From the NCBI GenBank assembly GCA_019747705.1, contig JAIEQM010000006.1:1-64000 (forward strand): 64,000 nt of DNA. The letters are read 5' to 3'. This document shows, one piece after another, positions 34,684 through 44,172 of this stretch. Position 1 is the first letter of the stretch, and every line of letters starts with the position of its first letter. The stretch is from Chitinophagaceae bacterium (GTDB lineage: Bacteria > Bacteroidota > Bacteroidia > Chitinophagales > Chitinophagaceae). A program made the translations under genes and the position numbers. Under the pieces are notes generated by a model. It was given only the letters and a program-made list of their open reading frames with translations. It ran no database searches and was not told the DNA's origin.

Positions 34684-35397
34684 TTACCTCCGGTTAGCCC
34701 TTAGCTTTTCAAATAACACCACATTCATCAATATCAGCAGCATGCCATAAAAAATATCTTCCACGGGAATGTTGTGCATGGGCCAGGGCAAAAACGAAAA
34801 GATGCGAAAGCCCAGGTTTTCGGCATCATTGTAACTTACTACGGGGATAGCAGTTAGAAAACCATTTACGATTAAAAATGGAATAACGATGATGGAATAT
34901 GAAATTAAAAATGAAGAGGCATCAAAACCTGTAAACCATTTTTTAAATAAAAATAAAGTACCAATAAAAAGTGCATTGAACAATGCCGTATAAAACGTAT
35001 AGTCTTTGCCCCATGTTAATACTGCAATTACAAAAAAAGCTTCGCCCATTAACAATAATGTGCTTCTGCCCCACTTTCTACCGGCTATTTGCGGAAAATA
35101 ACTGCGGATGCAGCAATAGATAAATACACAGCAATAAGGCACCACAAAAAAGAACAGCACTTCTTCAACAGGCAATGAAGATAATTTCACTCCCACCGTA
35201 TGTGTTTCACTAAAACTCCACACACCGTTTCTTGTTTTCATTTCATCCCACACAATAAAAAACAAAGCCGGAAGAATCATTGCAGGGAAAAGATATTTCC
35301 ATTGTTTGTAATAAGCTACTTTTTTATCGAAGCTTAACAACAACGGGCCCGCAAGGGATGCGGCCAGCAGAATAAAATAAGTGTAGTGTAAATTCAA
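34684..35397 (-). CDS. crtY: Lycopene cyclase (CrtYcd-type)
   Basis: The 237-residue membrane protein has about seven hydrophobic helices and the conserved SLPVEEVLFFFVVPYCCVFIY motif and PVEDIFYGMLLILMNVVLFE region of the heterodimer/fusion-type lycopene beta-cyclases of Bacteroidota. It closes one or both ends of lycopene to give beta-ionone rings. It is the last gene of the carotenoid operon. With CruF present, a monocyclic product (gamma-carotene type) is expected. Confidence 0.85.
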   Translation of the reverse strand: MNLHYTYFILLAASLAGPLLLSFDKKVAYYKQWKYLFPAMILPALFFIVWDEMKTRNGVWSFSETHTVGVKLSSLPVEEVLFFFVVPYCCVFIYCCIRSYFPQIAGRKWGRSTLLLMGEAFFVIAVLTWGKDYTFYTALFNALFIGTLFLFKKWFTGFDASSFLISYSIIVIPFLIVNGFLTAIPVVSYNDAENLGFRIFSFLPWPMHNIPVEDIFYGMLLILMNVVLFEKLRANRR

Positions 35398-35403
35398 CTG
35401 CAG

Positions 35404-35886
35404 TTATTTGATGTTGGGGTTGAGCTGTTTTTCTTTCCGCACTTTATCCCGGTATTTTTTTGCCACCAGCAGCATACCAAAACTTTCGCCATCATATTTA
35501 TCCAAGTGCTTGTGATGCATTTTATGTGCCCAGCGTATGGCACGCACATAGGTACTGTTCCATCTTGAAAATATTTTGAACCGCTGGTGAATAATAATAT
35601 CATGCACTATAAAATAGGCCAAACCATACATAGCAATACCGGCGCCAATACTCACTACCCAATACACCTGGTACATCAAACCCAGCATTATACACAACCA
35701 GCTGGGTATGGCAAAAATTAAAAAGAAGGCATCGTTCTTTTCAAAGAAATGCCCACGTGGCTGATGATGATCTTCATGCAAATACCAGAGAAAACCATGC
35801 ATCACATATTTATGGGTGAGCCATGTAATGCCTTCCATTATCAAAAAAACAAAGAAGGCCAGTGCGATGTATAAAAAGAGACTCAT
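35404..35886 (-). CDS. crtZ: Beta-carotene hydroxylase CrtZ
   Basis: CrtZ adds a 3-hydroxyl to the beta-ring using a di-iron centre. The 160-residue membrane protein shows the expected histidine clusters: THKYVMHG, HEDHHQPRGH, VHDIIIHQRF and HKMHHKHLDKYDGESFG. It overlaps the next upstream gene by four bases (ATGA). It is in the middle of the crt operon. Confidence 0.95.
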   Translation of the reverse strand: MSLFLYIALAFFVFLIMEGITWLTHKYVMHGFLWYLHEDHHQPRGHFFEKNDAFFLIFAIPSWLCIMLGLMYQVYWVVSIGAGIAMYGLAYFIVHDIIIHQRFKIFSRWNSTYVRAIRWAHKMHHKHLDKYDGESFGMLLVAKKYRDKVRKEKQLNPNIK

Positions 35887-36575
35887 AAAAATGTTCTTAG
35901 TAAAAGAAAAAAAAGTAACTGAATTAACAACAAATGTAAAGCGAATTGGTTGTTCTTTTTAAAAGGGAGCAATCTGAAAATGAGCAGCAGTAAAGCACTC
36001 ACTAAAAACCAGCTCCAGTAATTCTTAAACGGAATACTGCCATCACCTGCCCATTGCCAAAAACCAAGTTTCACCGCCACGGGTTCCATCACCCAGTCAA
36101 AAAAAGTGGCCAGCAAAGCGCCATCCAGTACAATGGCCCAGAAACCTACATTCTCCCGCTGCGGCATACCGGCATCTTTAAGGCGGTTCCATATTTTATT
36201 TAACATGAACTGCACACTTACCCCGCAGCAATAAATAATAATGAACCAGTTAACTCCAATGATAAAGGGCACACCTTTCCATCCTGCGCCAAGAGCAGAC
36301 AAATATTGATACTGCCCAAATAACAACTGGTAATTAACACCCAGAAATTCAGCAAAAAAACCAACAGCAAAACAAATGAGTGCAAACAACCAGAAATAAA
36401 AATTGCGATCCCTTTGTGTAAAAATAATTAATGCATAACTCAGCAACATGTTCAATGGCGTGAGCGCTGCAAAAAAATCTTTATCATAAAATAAAATACC
36501 TGCCAGTCCAACTGTATGAAAGAGGATGGCGGTACTTATTGCAATGGTTTGTTTATGTTGATGAATAAAACTCAA
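35883..36575 (-). CDS. cruF: CruF-type carotenoid 1'-hydratase
   Basis: CruF adds water to the acyclic end of gamma-carotene-type carotenoids to give the 1'-hydroxyl. The 230-residue protein has about six to seven hydrophobic helices and the DUF422-type segments AGWKGVPFIIGVNWFIIIYCCG and DGALLATFFDWVMEPVAVKLGFWQW. It overlaps crtZ and the upstream desaturase by four bases each, so it is part of a tightly coupled operon. Confidence 0.85.
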   Translation of the reverse strand: MSFIHQHKQTIAISTAILFHTVGLAGILFYDKDFFAALTPLNMLLSYALIIFTQRDRNFYFWLFALICFAVGFFAEFLGVNYQLLFGQYQYLSALGAGWKGVPFIIGVNWFIIIYCCGVSVQFMLNKIWNRLKDAGMPQRENVGFWAIVLDGALLATFFDWVMEPVAVKLGFWQWAGDGSIPFKNYWSWFLVSALLLLIFRLLPFKKNNQFALHLLLIQLLFFLLLRTFL

Positions 36576-38062
36576 TGCGTTTTTATTTTATAATCTGATG
36601 CCACCAGTTTGCTCACAATTTCAGCGCTTTTAAAACAGAGGGGGATACCGCCGCCGGGATGCACACTGCCGCCGCAAAAATATAAGCCTTTGACAGATGA
36701 TAGAAAATTGGGATGACGTTTGAATGCCGCCATCCTGTTATTACTGCTGGTTCCGTATAAAGCACCCAAATAAGAACCAGTGCGGTTTTCAATGGTGATG
36801 GGGTCCAGTGTTTCTTCCAGTTCTATAGCATCGCCTATATTTTCATTTAATACTTTGGAAATTTTTTGAATAATATTTTGCTTCAACTCTTGTTTTACCT
36901 GCTCCCAGTTCTGTTGGGTATGTGCCGGTGCATTGATTAATACAAACCAGTTTTCTTTTTTTTCAGGCGCCTGCCCTGCTTCCATTTTAGAAGTGATGTT
37001 TACATAAACCGTAGGGTCGCTATACAATTGCTTTCGCTTAAAAATAAAATCAAACTCTGCTTTATAATTTCCTGAAAAGAAAATATTGTGCAAGTGCAGT
37101 TGCGGAAATTCTTTTTTCATACCCCAGTAAAAAATAACGCCGCTGCAACTGCGTTCCTGTTTTAATAGCCTGGTAGATTTGCTTTCATCTTTCAGCAAAT
37201 TCCTGTACGTGAAATAAACATCCGCATTACTCACCACTGCATCAGCAAAATAATTTTCATCATTCACCACCACGCCTTTTACTTTTCCCTGGTGCTGAAT
37301 AATATTTTGAACAGATGAATTAAATTCAAACCTCACCCCCTTTTTTAAAGCCAGTTGGTACAATGCATTGGTAATGCTGATCATTCCGCCTTTTGGATAG
37401 AAGGTTCCTTCATTTAACTCCAGGTGCGGAATCAAACTCATCATACCCGGTGTTTGGTAAGGGTTGCTTCCGTTATAAGTGGCAAACCGGTTGAACAACT
37501 GAATGGTTTGCGGGTTGTAAAATTGTTGCTGATTGTAGCCATGAAGCGTGCCAAATAAATAAGGGAACTTAACATTTCCAAGCGCCTTCATAATTGAAGG
37601 CTGTAACCATGTTTTTCTTTTATGTAAAGAATTATTGAGGAAAACAGCGCCAATTGACTCATACAACTTTTTACTCTTTGCAAGATACCGGGATAAACTG
37701 CCGGGCTCCTCCCCCATTACCTGCTGCAGTTCATGTTCAAACTGCTGTGCATCCGTATAAGCATTCAGCACTTTTCCATCATCATAAAAATAGCGGCAGG
37801 ATAGTGGAACATTGGAGTACTGAAAATAAGACTCTATATTTTCATCTGCATCGTTAAATAACTGTTCAATGTTTTGCGGCTGTGTAAAAAGTGACGGACC
37901 TGCATCAAAACGATATCCTTCTTTTTCAATCAGTGATAATTTACCACCGGGATAGCTGTTGCGTTCAAATACCGTTGTTTCAAACCCCTGAACAGATAAG
38001 CGTATGGCGGTGGCCAAACCTGCCACCCCGCTTCCAATAACAATAGCTTTATGCTGATGCAT
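36572..38062 (-). CDS. crtD: Carotenoid desaturase (CrtD-like)
   Basis: This 496-residue FAD enzyme belongs to the phytoene-desaturase family. I chose the ATG at 38062 because MHQHKAIVIGSGVAGLATAIRLSVQGF begins the Rossmann fold directly. It also shows ERNSYPGGKLSLIEKEGYRFDAGPSLFTQP and the C-terminal LYFCGGSVHPGGGIPLCFKSAEIV motif. With a separate CrtI in the same operon and CruF next door, this copy is likely CrtD, the 3',4'-desaturase acting on 1'-hydroxy carotenoids. Its start overlaps idi by 14 bases. Confidence 0.85.
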   Translation of the reverse strand: MHQHKAIVIGSGVAGLATAIRLSVQGFETTVFERNSYPGGKLSLIEKEGYRFDAGPSLFTQPQNIEQLFNDADENIESYFQYSNVPLSCRYFYDDGKVLNAYTDAQQFEHELQQVMGEEPGSLSRYLAKSKKLYESIGAVFLNNSLHKRKTWLQPSIMKALGNVKFPYLFGTLHGYNQQQFYNPQTIQLFNRFATYNGSNPYQTPGMMSLIPHLELNEGTFYPKGGMISITNALYQLALKKGVRFEFNSSVQNIIQHQGKVKGVVVNDENYFADAVVSNADVYFTYRNLLKDESKSTRLLKQERSCSGVIFYWGMKKEFPQLHLHNIFFSGNYKAEFDFIFKRKQLYSDPTVYVNITSKMEAGQAPEKKENWFVLINAPAHTQQNWEQVKQELKQNIIQKISKVLNENIGDAIELEETLDPITIENRTGSYLGALYGTSSNNRMAAFKRHPNFLSSVKGLYFCGGSVHPGGGIPLCFKSAEIVSKLVASDYKIKTH

Positions 38063-38585
38063 GTGCAAATTTATCTTTTTGCATCCATTTAGCCAGTAGT
38101 GGAAATGCAATCTTAAACCACTCAGTGTAATGATGGGGTATCGTTTCCAGATCAGATTGAATTTCAGTCATTGTTTTAAAGGTAATATCGCTTACTTCTT
38201 CTTTGTTCAGGTTCATTTCGCCATCGTATGTTCCAACAAATACATGATCAAATTCATATTCCGTTAAGCCATTATCAAAAGAAGCTTTATAGGTAAAATC
38301 AAATGCTTTTTCAATAGATGTTACAAAACCCAGTTCTTCATTCATTCTGCGTTCAGCCGCTGCTTTTGTTTCTTCACCCGGATGGGGATGTGAGCAGCAG
38401 GCATTCGTCCATAAACCCGGGCTGTGATATTTTGATAAGGCCCTTTGCTGCAGCAGCATCAATCTATTTTTATTAAAAATAAAAACACTGAACGCCCGGT
38501 GTAAAACTGCTTTTTCATGAGCTTCCATTTTTTCCATTACACCAATGGGCTCATCCTGTTCATTTACTAAAATCACTTGCTGCAT
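38049..38585 (-). CDS. idi: Isopentenyl-diphosphate isomerase, type 1
   Basis: Idi interconverts isopentenyl and dimethylallyl diphosphate, feeding carotenoid precursors. The 178-residue protein has the Nudix-like core ERRMNEELGF and the NACCSHPHPGEE motif of type I isomerases. It sits between crtB and crtD, so the operon is self-sufficient for the last isoprenoid step. Confidence 0.95.
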   Translation of the reverse strand: MQQVILVNEQDEPIGVMEKMEAHEKAVLHRAFSVFIFNKNRLMLLQQRALSKYHSPGLWTNACCSHPHPGEETKAAAERRMNEELGFVTSIEKAFDFTYKASFDNGLTEYEFDHVFVGTYDGEMNLNKEEVSDITFKTMTEIQSDLETIPHHYTEWFKIAFPLLAKWMQKDKFAHASA

Positions 38586-38615
38586 AATGTAAATTAAGAT
38601 ACACTTCCGTATGTG

Positions 38616-39452
38616 TTACATAATATTTAGCTGGTTGCGTACACCTGCACGCAAAAGAATCATTATTTTTCCGTAGTTGGGAATACGGATGCGTTCGTTC
38701 AGGATACCTGCAGGTTGCAGCTTTTTTATCTTTTTAAAAAGGGAGAGATAATACTTATACGCCACATACACACCAAACCTTGCTTTTGCCGGTAACATCA
38801 GGATACCTTCATAGGCATGATTAAAATCTTTTTGAATGTCCGCTTCAATTTCTGCTTTCTGCCGGGGTGTGAAGTTGGAAAAATCAAGCCCGGGAAAATA
38901 CGTTCTGTTAAGCGATGCATAGTCAGCTTTTACATCACGTAAAAAATTTACTTTTTGAAAAGCGGCGCCCAATGATTGTGCATAAGGCTTCAGTTTTTCA
39001 TAAGCCGCAGCATCTCCTTCCAGGAAAACATACAAACAAATAAGGCCCACCACTTCTGCACTGCCGTAAATATATTCGTTAAAAGAAAGATGGCTGTATG
39101 TTTTACGGTCAAGGTCCATTTCCATGCTTTTGAAAAAAGCATCAATCAATGCAGGATTAATTTTGTATTCATTCACTGTGAGCTGGAAACTGTGCAGGAT
39201 AGGGTTTAAACTGATACCACGTGCAATAGCATCATAAGTTTCTTTTTTAAACAGCAGCAGCAGTTCCTCTTTATTATGCTCATGGAAGGTATCCACAATT
39301 TCATCAGTAAAACGTACAAAGCCATAAATGTTATGAATGGGCTGGCGGAGATCTTTATGCAGCAAACGGATGGATGATGAAAACGAAGTACTGTAACTCT
39401 CCGTTGTCATGCGGCTGCATAATTGACTCACATCATGAAACAGTTGCATCAT
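38616..39452 (-). CDS. crtB: Phytoene synthase
   Basis: CrtB condenses two geranylgeranyl diphosphates to phytoene. I chose the ATG at 39452 (MMQLFHDVSQ); an upstream start would overlap crtI. The 278-residue protein has the aspartate-rich motifs DEIVDTFHE and a second in NFLRDVKADY, and the sequence YSTSFSSSIRLL near the start. Squalene-synthase activity cannot be fully excluded, but the context is carotenoid. Confidence 0.93.
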   Translation of the reverse strand: MMQLFHDVSQLCSRMTTESYSTSFSSSIRLLHKDLRQPIHNIYGFVRFTDEIVDTFHEHNKEELLLLFKKETYDAIARGISLNPILHSFQLTVNEYKINPALIDAFFKSMEMDLDRKTYSHLSFNEYIYGSAEVVGLICLYVFLEGDAAAYEKLKPYAQSLGAAFQKVNFLRDVKADYASLNRTYFPGLDFSNFTPRQKAEIEADIQKDFNHAYEGILMLPAKARFGVYVAYKYYLSLFKKIKKLQPAGILNERIRIPNYGKIMILLRAGVRNQLNIM

Positions 39453-39465
39453 ACAGTTTCGAAAT

Positions 39466-40938
39466 TTATTTTTTGAACTCTTTGTTTGCCAGTTTTGCCA
39501 CCACTTCGCCACTTATTAACGCCGGGGGAACACCCGGGCCCGGAACAGTTAACTGACCGGTGAAATACAAGTTACTTACTTTTTTGCTCTTACAGGCAGG
39601 TTTAAGATTAGCTGTTTGCAATAATGTATTTGCCAATCCGTATGCATTGCCTTTAAAGGAGTTATACTCACGCTTAAAATCAGAAACTGAAAAAGATTGC
39701 TTTACAATTATATGATCGGCAATTGATTCTCCTGTACGTTCTTCAAATCGTTTAACAATTTTTTGAAAATATTGTTCTCTTATTTCTTCAGAATCTCCTG
39801 CTAAATCAGCCGCAACCGGAATTAAAAAGAACATGTTCTCACATCCGGGAGGTGCGCCGCTCTTATCGGTTACCGTTGTAACACTCACATAAAACAACGG
39901 ATCTGAAGGCCATTGGGGATGTGTATAAATTTCTGCACCGTGTTTTTTAAAATCTGTATCAAAAAACAGCATGTGATGCGGAACTGTTTGAAGTTTTTTA
40001 TTGATACCCGCATAATAAAGTAAACAGGAAGGCGCCATCACCCGTTTGTTCCAGTAGGCATCAGAATAATTTCTGTATTGGGGTGGCAGCAGTTTTGTTT
40101 CTGTGTGATGATAATCTGCACTGCTGATAACAATATCAGCATTAATAAAAACATCATTACTTACAACACCTGTTGCTTTTCCGTCTGCCACTTTTATCTC
40201 CGTAACATTCTGTTCAAACTTAAATGCAACTCCCTGCTCTTTTGCCAAACGGTACATACCCTCCACAATGCTGTACATTCCCCCCTGTGGAAACCAGGTA
40301 CCCAATTTTACATCAGCAAAATTCATAAGACTGTATAATGCAGGGATGTTTTGAGGCAAGGCACCAAGGAATAAAACAGGAAACTCCATCAATTCAATCA
40401 GCCTTTCATCTTTAAAAAATTTTCGTACATGTTTGCTGATGGAGGTAAATACATCAAGTTTGAACAATCCTTTCACCAACTCTGCATCAATAAACTCTGC
40501 AAAAGACTGGCCTGGTTTAAATACCAGTTTATTAATACCCACATTATATTTATAAGCAGCCTCCGCCATAAACTGATCCAGTTTGTTGCCGCTGCCCGGT
40601 TCTATTTTTTCAAAAGATTGTTTGAGCAATTGATAATCCGCCGCCACATCCAGCATGTCTTTTTTAAAATAAACCCTGTAAGATGGATCCAGGCGATGAA
40701 GCTGATAATAATCTGAAACTTGTTTACCAAACTGAGCAAAATAACGTTCAAATACATCCGGCATCCAGTACCAGCTTGGCCCCATATCAAATGTAAAACC
40801 ATTCACCTCCAGCTTGCGTGCACGGCCGCCGGGCAATGAATGTTTTTCCAATACAGTTACATCCCATCCCTGTTTAGCAAGAAAGGAAGAAGCTGCAAGT
40901 CCGGAAAAACCTGTTCCGATAACTATAGCTTTTGGCAC
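39466..40938 (-). CDS. crtI: Phytoene desaturase CrtI
   Basis: CrtI introduces double bonds into phytoene to give lycopene, using FAD. The 490-residue protein starts MPKAIVIGTGFSGLAASSFLAKQGW, a clean dinucleotide-binding fold, followed by EKHSLPGGRARKLEVNGFTFDMGPSWYWMPD, and ends with GQLTVPGPGVPPALISGEVVAKL. It follows the sigma-factor gene by 18 bases and is the first enzyme gene of the operon. Confidence 0.94.
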   Translation of the reverse strand: MPKAIVIGTGFSGLAASSFLAKQGWDVTVLEKHSLPGGRARKLEVNGFTFDMGPSWYWMPDVFERYFAQFGKQVSDYYQLHRLDPSYRVYFKKDMLDVAADYQLLKQSFEKIEPGSGNKLDQFMAEAAYKYNVGINKLVFKPGQSFAEFIDAELVKGLFKLDVFTSISKHVRKFFKDERLIELMEFPVLFLGALPQNIPALYSLMNFADVKLGTWFPQGGMYSIVEGMYRLAKEQGVAFKFEQNVTEIKVADGKATGVVSNDVFINADIVISSADYHHTETKLLPPQYRNYSDAYWNKRVMAPSCLLYYAGINKKLQTVPHHMLFFDTDFKKHGAEIYTHPQWPSDPLFYVSVTTVTDKSGAPPGCENMFFLIPVAADLAGDSEEIREQYFQKIVKRFEERTGESIADHIIVKQSFSVSDFKREYNSFKGNAYGLANTLLQTANLKPACKSKKVSNLYFTGQLTVPGPGVPPALISGEVVAKLANKEFKK

Positions 40939-40956
40939 AAATAATAAGAAGGTTGA

Positions 40957-41457
40957 CTAATTACGGCTTATCTGCTCTTTCAGCAATTTACGTGCAAAAT
41001 GAATACGGCTTTTAATGGTACCCAAAGGCTCACTTAAAGCCTCAGCAATTTCATGATATTTGAACCCTTCAAAATAAAGCATGAAGGGGTTTTTGAAAAT
41101 TTCGGGCAGGTTATGAACCGCATTTTGTATTTCCTTCATCCTCAAAGTACGTTCAGCGTCATTACTCACAGTAGGCTGCTGGTAGTTCAAAAGGAAGTCA
41201 TTGGGTGTTGAATCAAAAATGGTATTTTGTTTAACACGCCGGCGGTAATTATTGATGAAGATATTCCGCATAATGGTATAAAGCCATGCCTTAATATTGG
41301 TACCTACATTATACTTTTCCTTGTTTGCCAGTGCACGGAACATAGTCTCCTGCAGAAGGTCTTTTGCCGTCTCATTGTCCCTGGTAAGGGTAAAAGCAAA
41401 AGGCTTTAAAAAATCTGTATTGCTCACAAGCATTTGGTTGAATTCGACAGTTGACAT
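40957..41457 (-). CDS. ECF-type RNA polymerase sigma factor
   Basis: This 166-residue protein has region 2 (FKPFAFTLTRDNETAKDLLQETMFRALANKEKYN, NIKAWLYTIMRNIFINNYRRR) and region 4 (LPEIFKNPFMLYFEGFKYHEIAEALSEPLGTIKSRIHFARKLLKEQI). No anti-sigma gene is adjacent. It heads the crt operon with an 18-base gap, so it is likely to regulate or co-vary with pigment genes. Similar sigma factors are often light- or stress-responsive, but that is inference. Confidence 0.93.
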   Translation of the reverse strand: MSTVEFNQMLVSNTDFLKPFAFTLTRDNETAKDLLQETMFRALANKEKYNVGTNIKAWLYTIMRNIFINNYRRRVKQNTIFDSTPNDFLLNYQQPTVSNDAERTLRMKEIQNAVHNLPEIFKNPFMLYFEGFKYHEIAEALSEPLGTIKSRIHFARKLLKEQISRN

Positions 41458-41485
41458 GGCTAATACTGTTTAATGATTGATAGCT

Positions 41486-41493
41486 CAAATTTA
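41486..41493 (-). promoter_or_regulatory. -7 promoter element of the sigma/crt operon
   Basis: TAAATTTG on the minus strand matches TAnnTTTG, and lies about 28 bases ahead of the sigma-factor ATG. Confidence 0.5.
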
Positions 41494-41772
41494 AACAATA
41501 GTTCCTGAACCAGCCAAATTTTTGTTTAACATTTTTTGTTAAAAACTAAAACATTTTAAACCAACCAGCTATAAAAAAGGGGGAATTCATAACCTCATAT
41601 TCATATAAGTGATAAACTTTAGAATGCCGCTTACATGGCCAAAAAAAGTTTGTGCCTGAGGGCTGAATTAACCTGTTGGAAATAACGTTTGTGAGACATG
41701 CTCTTAAAAAAACAGATGAAGGATTTATAAAAAAATCTCCTTAAAATATTTGGTTTATAAAATAAACTACTT

Positions 41773-41780
41773 TAATTTTG
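41773..41780 (+). promoter_or_regulatory. -7 promoter element of TonB receptor gene
   Basis: TAATTTTG fits TAnnTTTG and ends 17 bases before the ATG at 41798. Confidence 0.45.
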
Positions 41781-41797
41781 AGACAAATTTAGAAATC

Positions 41798-44056
41798 ATG
41801 CCCCGCTTAGCCCTTATCATTACACTGCTACTAACTTTTTTGCTGAGTTCTGCACAAACCGTAATTACTGGTATGGTTACAGATAATAAAAAACAACCTG
41901 TGCCGGGGGCTTCACTTACTATTAAAGATACTTATGATGGCGCTACGGCAGATTCAAGCGGAAAGTTCCGTTTTAAAACAACTGAAAAAGGGGCGCATAT
42001 TTTAATTATCAGTTCTGTTGGCTTTAAAAAAATAGAACTTCCCATCACTATTGAGGGCGCATTTATGGAAGTGCCTGTTCAACTGAAACAGGAAGTAAAC
42101 GAACTGAGCGCTGTAGTGATAACTGCTGGTGCATTTGAAGCCAGCGACCGTAAAAGAGCTGCTGCCGTTCTTACTTCATTAGATATTGTTACCACAGCAA
42201 GTGCCAATGCAGATGTTACCGGTGCTTTAAAAACATTGCCCGGGGCACAACAGGTAGGTGAGAGTGAAGGATTGTTTGTACGGGGTGGCACCGCTGCTGA
42301 AACCAAAACATTTATTGATGGCACGCTTGTAAACAATTTCTTTTTTACCGGAGCGCCCAATATTGCAGCCCGTGGACGTTTTTCTCCTTTTATATTTAAA
42401 GGAACAGTGTTTAGTACAGGTGGTTATAGTGCATTGTATGGACAGGCTTTATCATCTGCATTAATTCTTGAGAGTATTGATTTGCCCGATCAATCATCTG
42501 CCAGCCTCAACATATCTGTATTGAGCATTGGTTCGGGTTTTCAAAAACTCAATAAAAAGAAAACAGCAAGCTGGGGGTTTAACTATGGTTATACCAATTT
42601 GGATTTAGCTTTTGCAGTAATTAAACAACAACAGGATTATTCAAAAAGCCCCGGCGGACATAATATAGATGCCAACTTCAGAATTAAAACTTCAAAGAAC
42701 GGAATGTTGAAATATTATGGTTATTACAACTCCAATTCTCTTGCATTTACGGTTCCCAGTTTGGATTCATTGGGTTACAGGGATCGTTTCAGTTTAAAGA
42801 ATGCAAATATTTATCAGAACCTTTCCTGGAAAGAGCAGTTTAAAAAGAAGTGGCGATTAAATGCGGGTATTTCTTACTCCAACAACAGGGATGATTTAAA
42901 ATTTGGAATGACGGATGCAAACAAAATTGATGTAACGCTTGGTAATCTTGCATTTGCAAAAAACTTTGATATTGAAAACAGGGGCAATTATTTCAATGCC
43001 AAACTGGTTTTGGAAAAACGTTTCAAAGGGTTGAATGCTTTACGCTTTGGCTCAGAATACAACCACAGTAACGATAAAGTGAATTTTATTTTATTCTCCG
43101 GTCAGAAATTTCCATCAACCATTAAAGAAAATATTTACGCATTATTTGCCGAGCAGGATGTGTACATCACCAACAACCTTGCCGGAAAGTTTGGTGTGCG
43201 TGCAGAACATTCTGAGTATTTTAATAAAAGCAATATTGCTCCAAGAATTTCATTAGCCTACAAAGTGGGAAAGAATGCTCAGGCATCACTTGCTTACGGG
43301 CAGTTCTTTCAAAATCCTGAAAACAGAAACCTGCCTGCATTAAACCCATTGAACTTTCAGAAAGCAACCCATTACATCGCACAATATCAAAAAACAACAA
43401 GTCTCACCACATTCCGTGCAGAAGCATTTTATAAAAAATATGATGATTTGGTGAAAACAGGATTGGTGAATAACCAGCAACGTGCAGTAAGCAATGCAGG
43501 CTTTGGTGATGCAAAAGGATTTGAACTGTTCTGGAGAGATAAAAAGAATATCAAGAATCTGGATTACTGGATTTCCTATTCTTTTCTTGATACCAAAAGA
43601 GATTTTGCCAACTTTCCTTTTGCCATTACGCCCAACTTTGCAGCAAAGCACACAGCATCATTTGTTGCCAAAAAATTTGTAAGCAAATGGAAAACGAACG
43701 TGAACTTCAGTTACAATTTTGCAAGCAGCAGACCTTACTACAATATCCAACCTGATGCAAACAATGCCGGAAAATTTGTATTTGCTGACAGGGGAAAAAT
43801 TGATCCTTATCACAACGTAAGTTTTGCACTCAACTATTTGCCCAAGATTGGAAAGAAAAATGCCAAATCATTTGTGGTGTATGTGCTGAGTATAAGCAAT
43901 GTGTTCAACTTTAAACAGCAGTTTGGTTATAACTATTCATTCAATGGTCAGCGCAGGCAGGAAATTGTACCGCCTTCCCGTCAGTTTATTTTCATTGGCG
44001 CATTCTTCAGTTTTGGGGTTGACAGGAGTGAAGATGCTATTAATAATAATTTATAA
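41798..44056 (+). CDS. TonB-dependent receptor with carboxypeptidase-like regulatory domain
   Basis: The 752-residue receptor starts at the ATG 41798, which opens a signal peptide ending LSSAQ. Next comes the regulatory domain (TVITGMVTDNKKQPVPGASLTIKDT, GFKKIELPI), the plug (SAVVITAGAFEASDRKRAAAVLTSLDIVTTASANADVTGALKTLPGAQQVGESEGLFVRGG, GYSALYGQALSSALILES) and the barrel. Two small genes follow on the same strand (2TM and a secreted protein). The ligand is unknown. Confidence 0.9.
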   Translation: MPRLALIITLLLTFLLSSAQTVITGMVTDNKKQPVPGASLTIKDTYDGATADSSGKFRFKTTEKGAHILIISSVGFKKIELPITIEGAFMEVPVQLKQEVNELSAVVITAGAFEASDRKRAAAVLTSLDIVTTASANADVTGALKTLPGAQQVGESEGLFVRGGTAAETKTFIDGTLVNNFFFTGAPNIAARGRFSPFIFKGTVFSTGGYSALYGQALSSALILESIDLPDQSSASLNISVLSIGSGFQKLNKKKTASWGFNYGYTNLDLAFAVIKQQQDYSKSPGGHNIDANFRIKTSKNGMLKYYGYYNSNSLAFTVPSLDSLGYRDRFSLKNANIYQNLSWKEQFKKKWRLNAGISYSNNRDDLKFGMTDANKIDVTLGNLAFAKNFDIENRGNYFNAKLVLEKRFKGLNALRFGSEYNHSNDKVNFILFSGQKFPSTIKENIYALFAEQDVYITNNLAGKFGVRAEHSEYFNKSNIAPRISLAYKVGKNAQASLAYGQFFQNPENRNLPALNPLNFQKATHYIAQYQKTTSLTTFRAEAFYKKYDDLVKTGLVNNQQRAVSNAGFGDAKGFELFWRDKKNIKNLDYWISYSFLDTKRDFANFPFAITPNFAAKHTASFVAKKFVSKWKTNVNFSYNFASSRPYYNIQPDANNAGKFVFADRGKIDPYHNVSFALNYLPKIGKKNAKSFVVYVLSISNVFNFKQQFGYNYSFNGQRRQEIVPPSRQFIFIGAFFSFGVDRSEDAINNNL

Positions 44057-44060
44057 AACA

Positions 44061-44137
44061 GACCTGACAGGTTAATTCAAACAGGATAAATCGAATTTTG
44101 CATATCAGTTATAAAAAGTAAACAAACCTGTCAGGTC
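44061..44137. repeat. 13-bp inverted repeat with inner palindromes
   Basis: GACCTGACAGGTT (44061-44073) and its inverse (44125-44137) flank 51 bases between the receptor and 2TM genes. Each arm contains the near-palindrome ACCTGACAGGT. The pattern might be a two-site operator or a hairpin terminator of the receptor gene. Confidence 0.5.
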
Positions 44138-44172
44138 AAATAAAATTCATCAACTAATAAAAACTTTCAATC

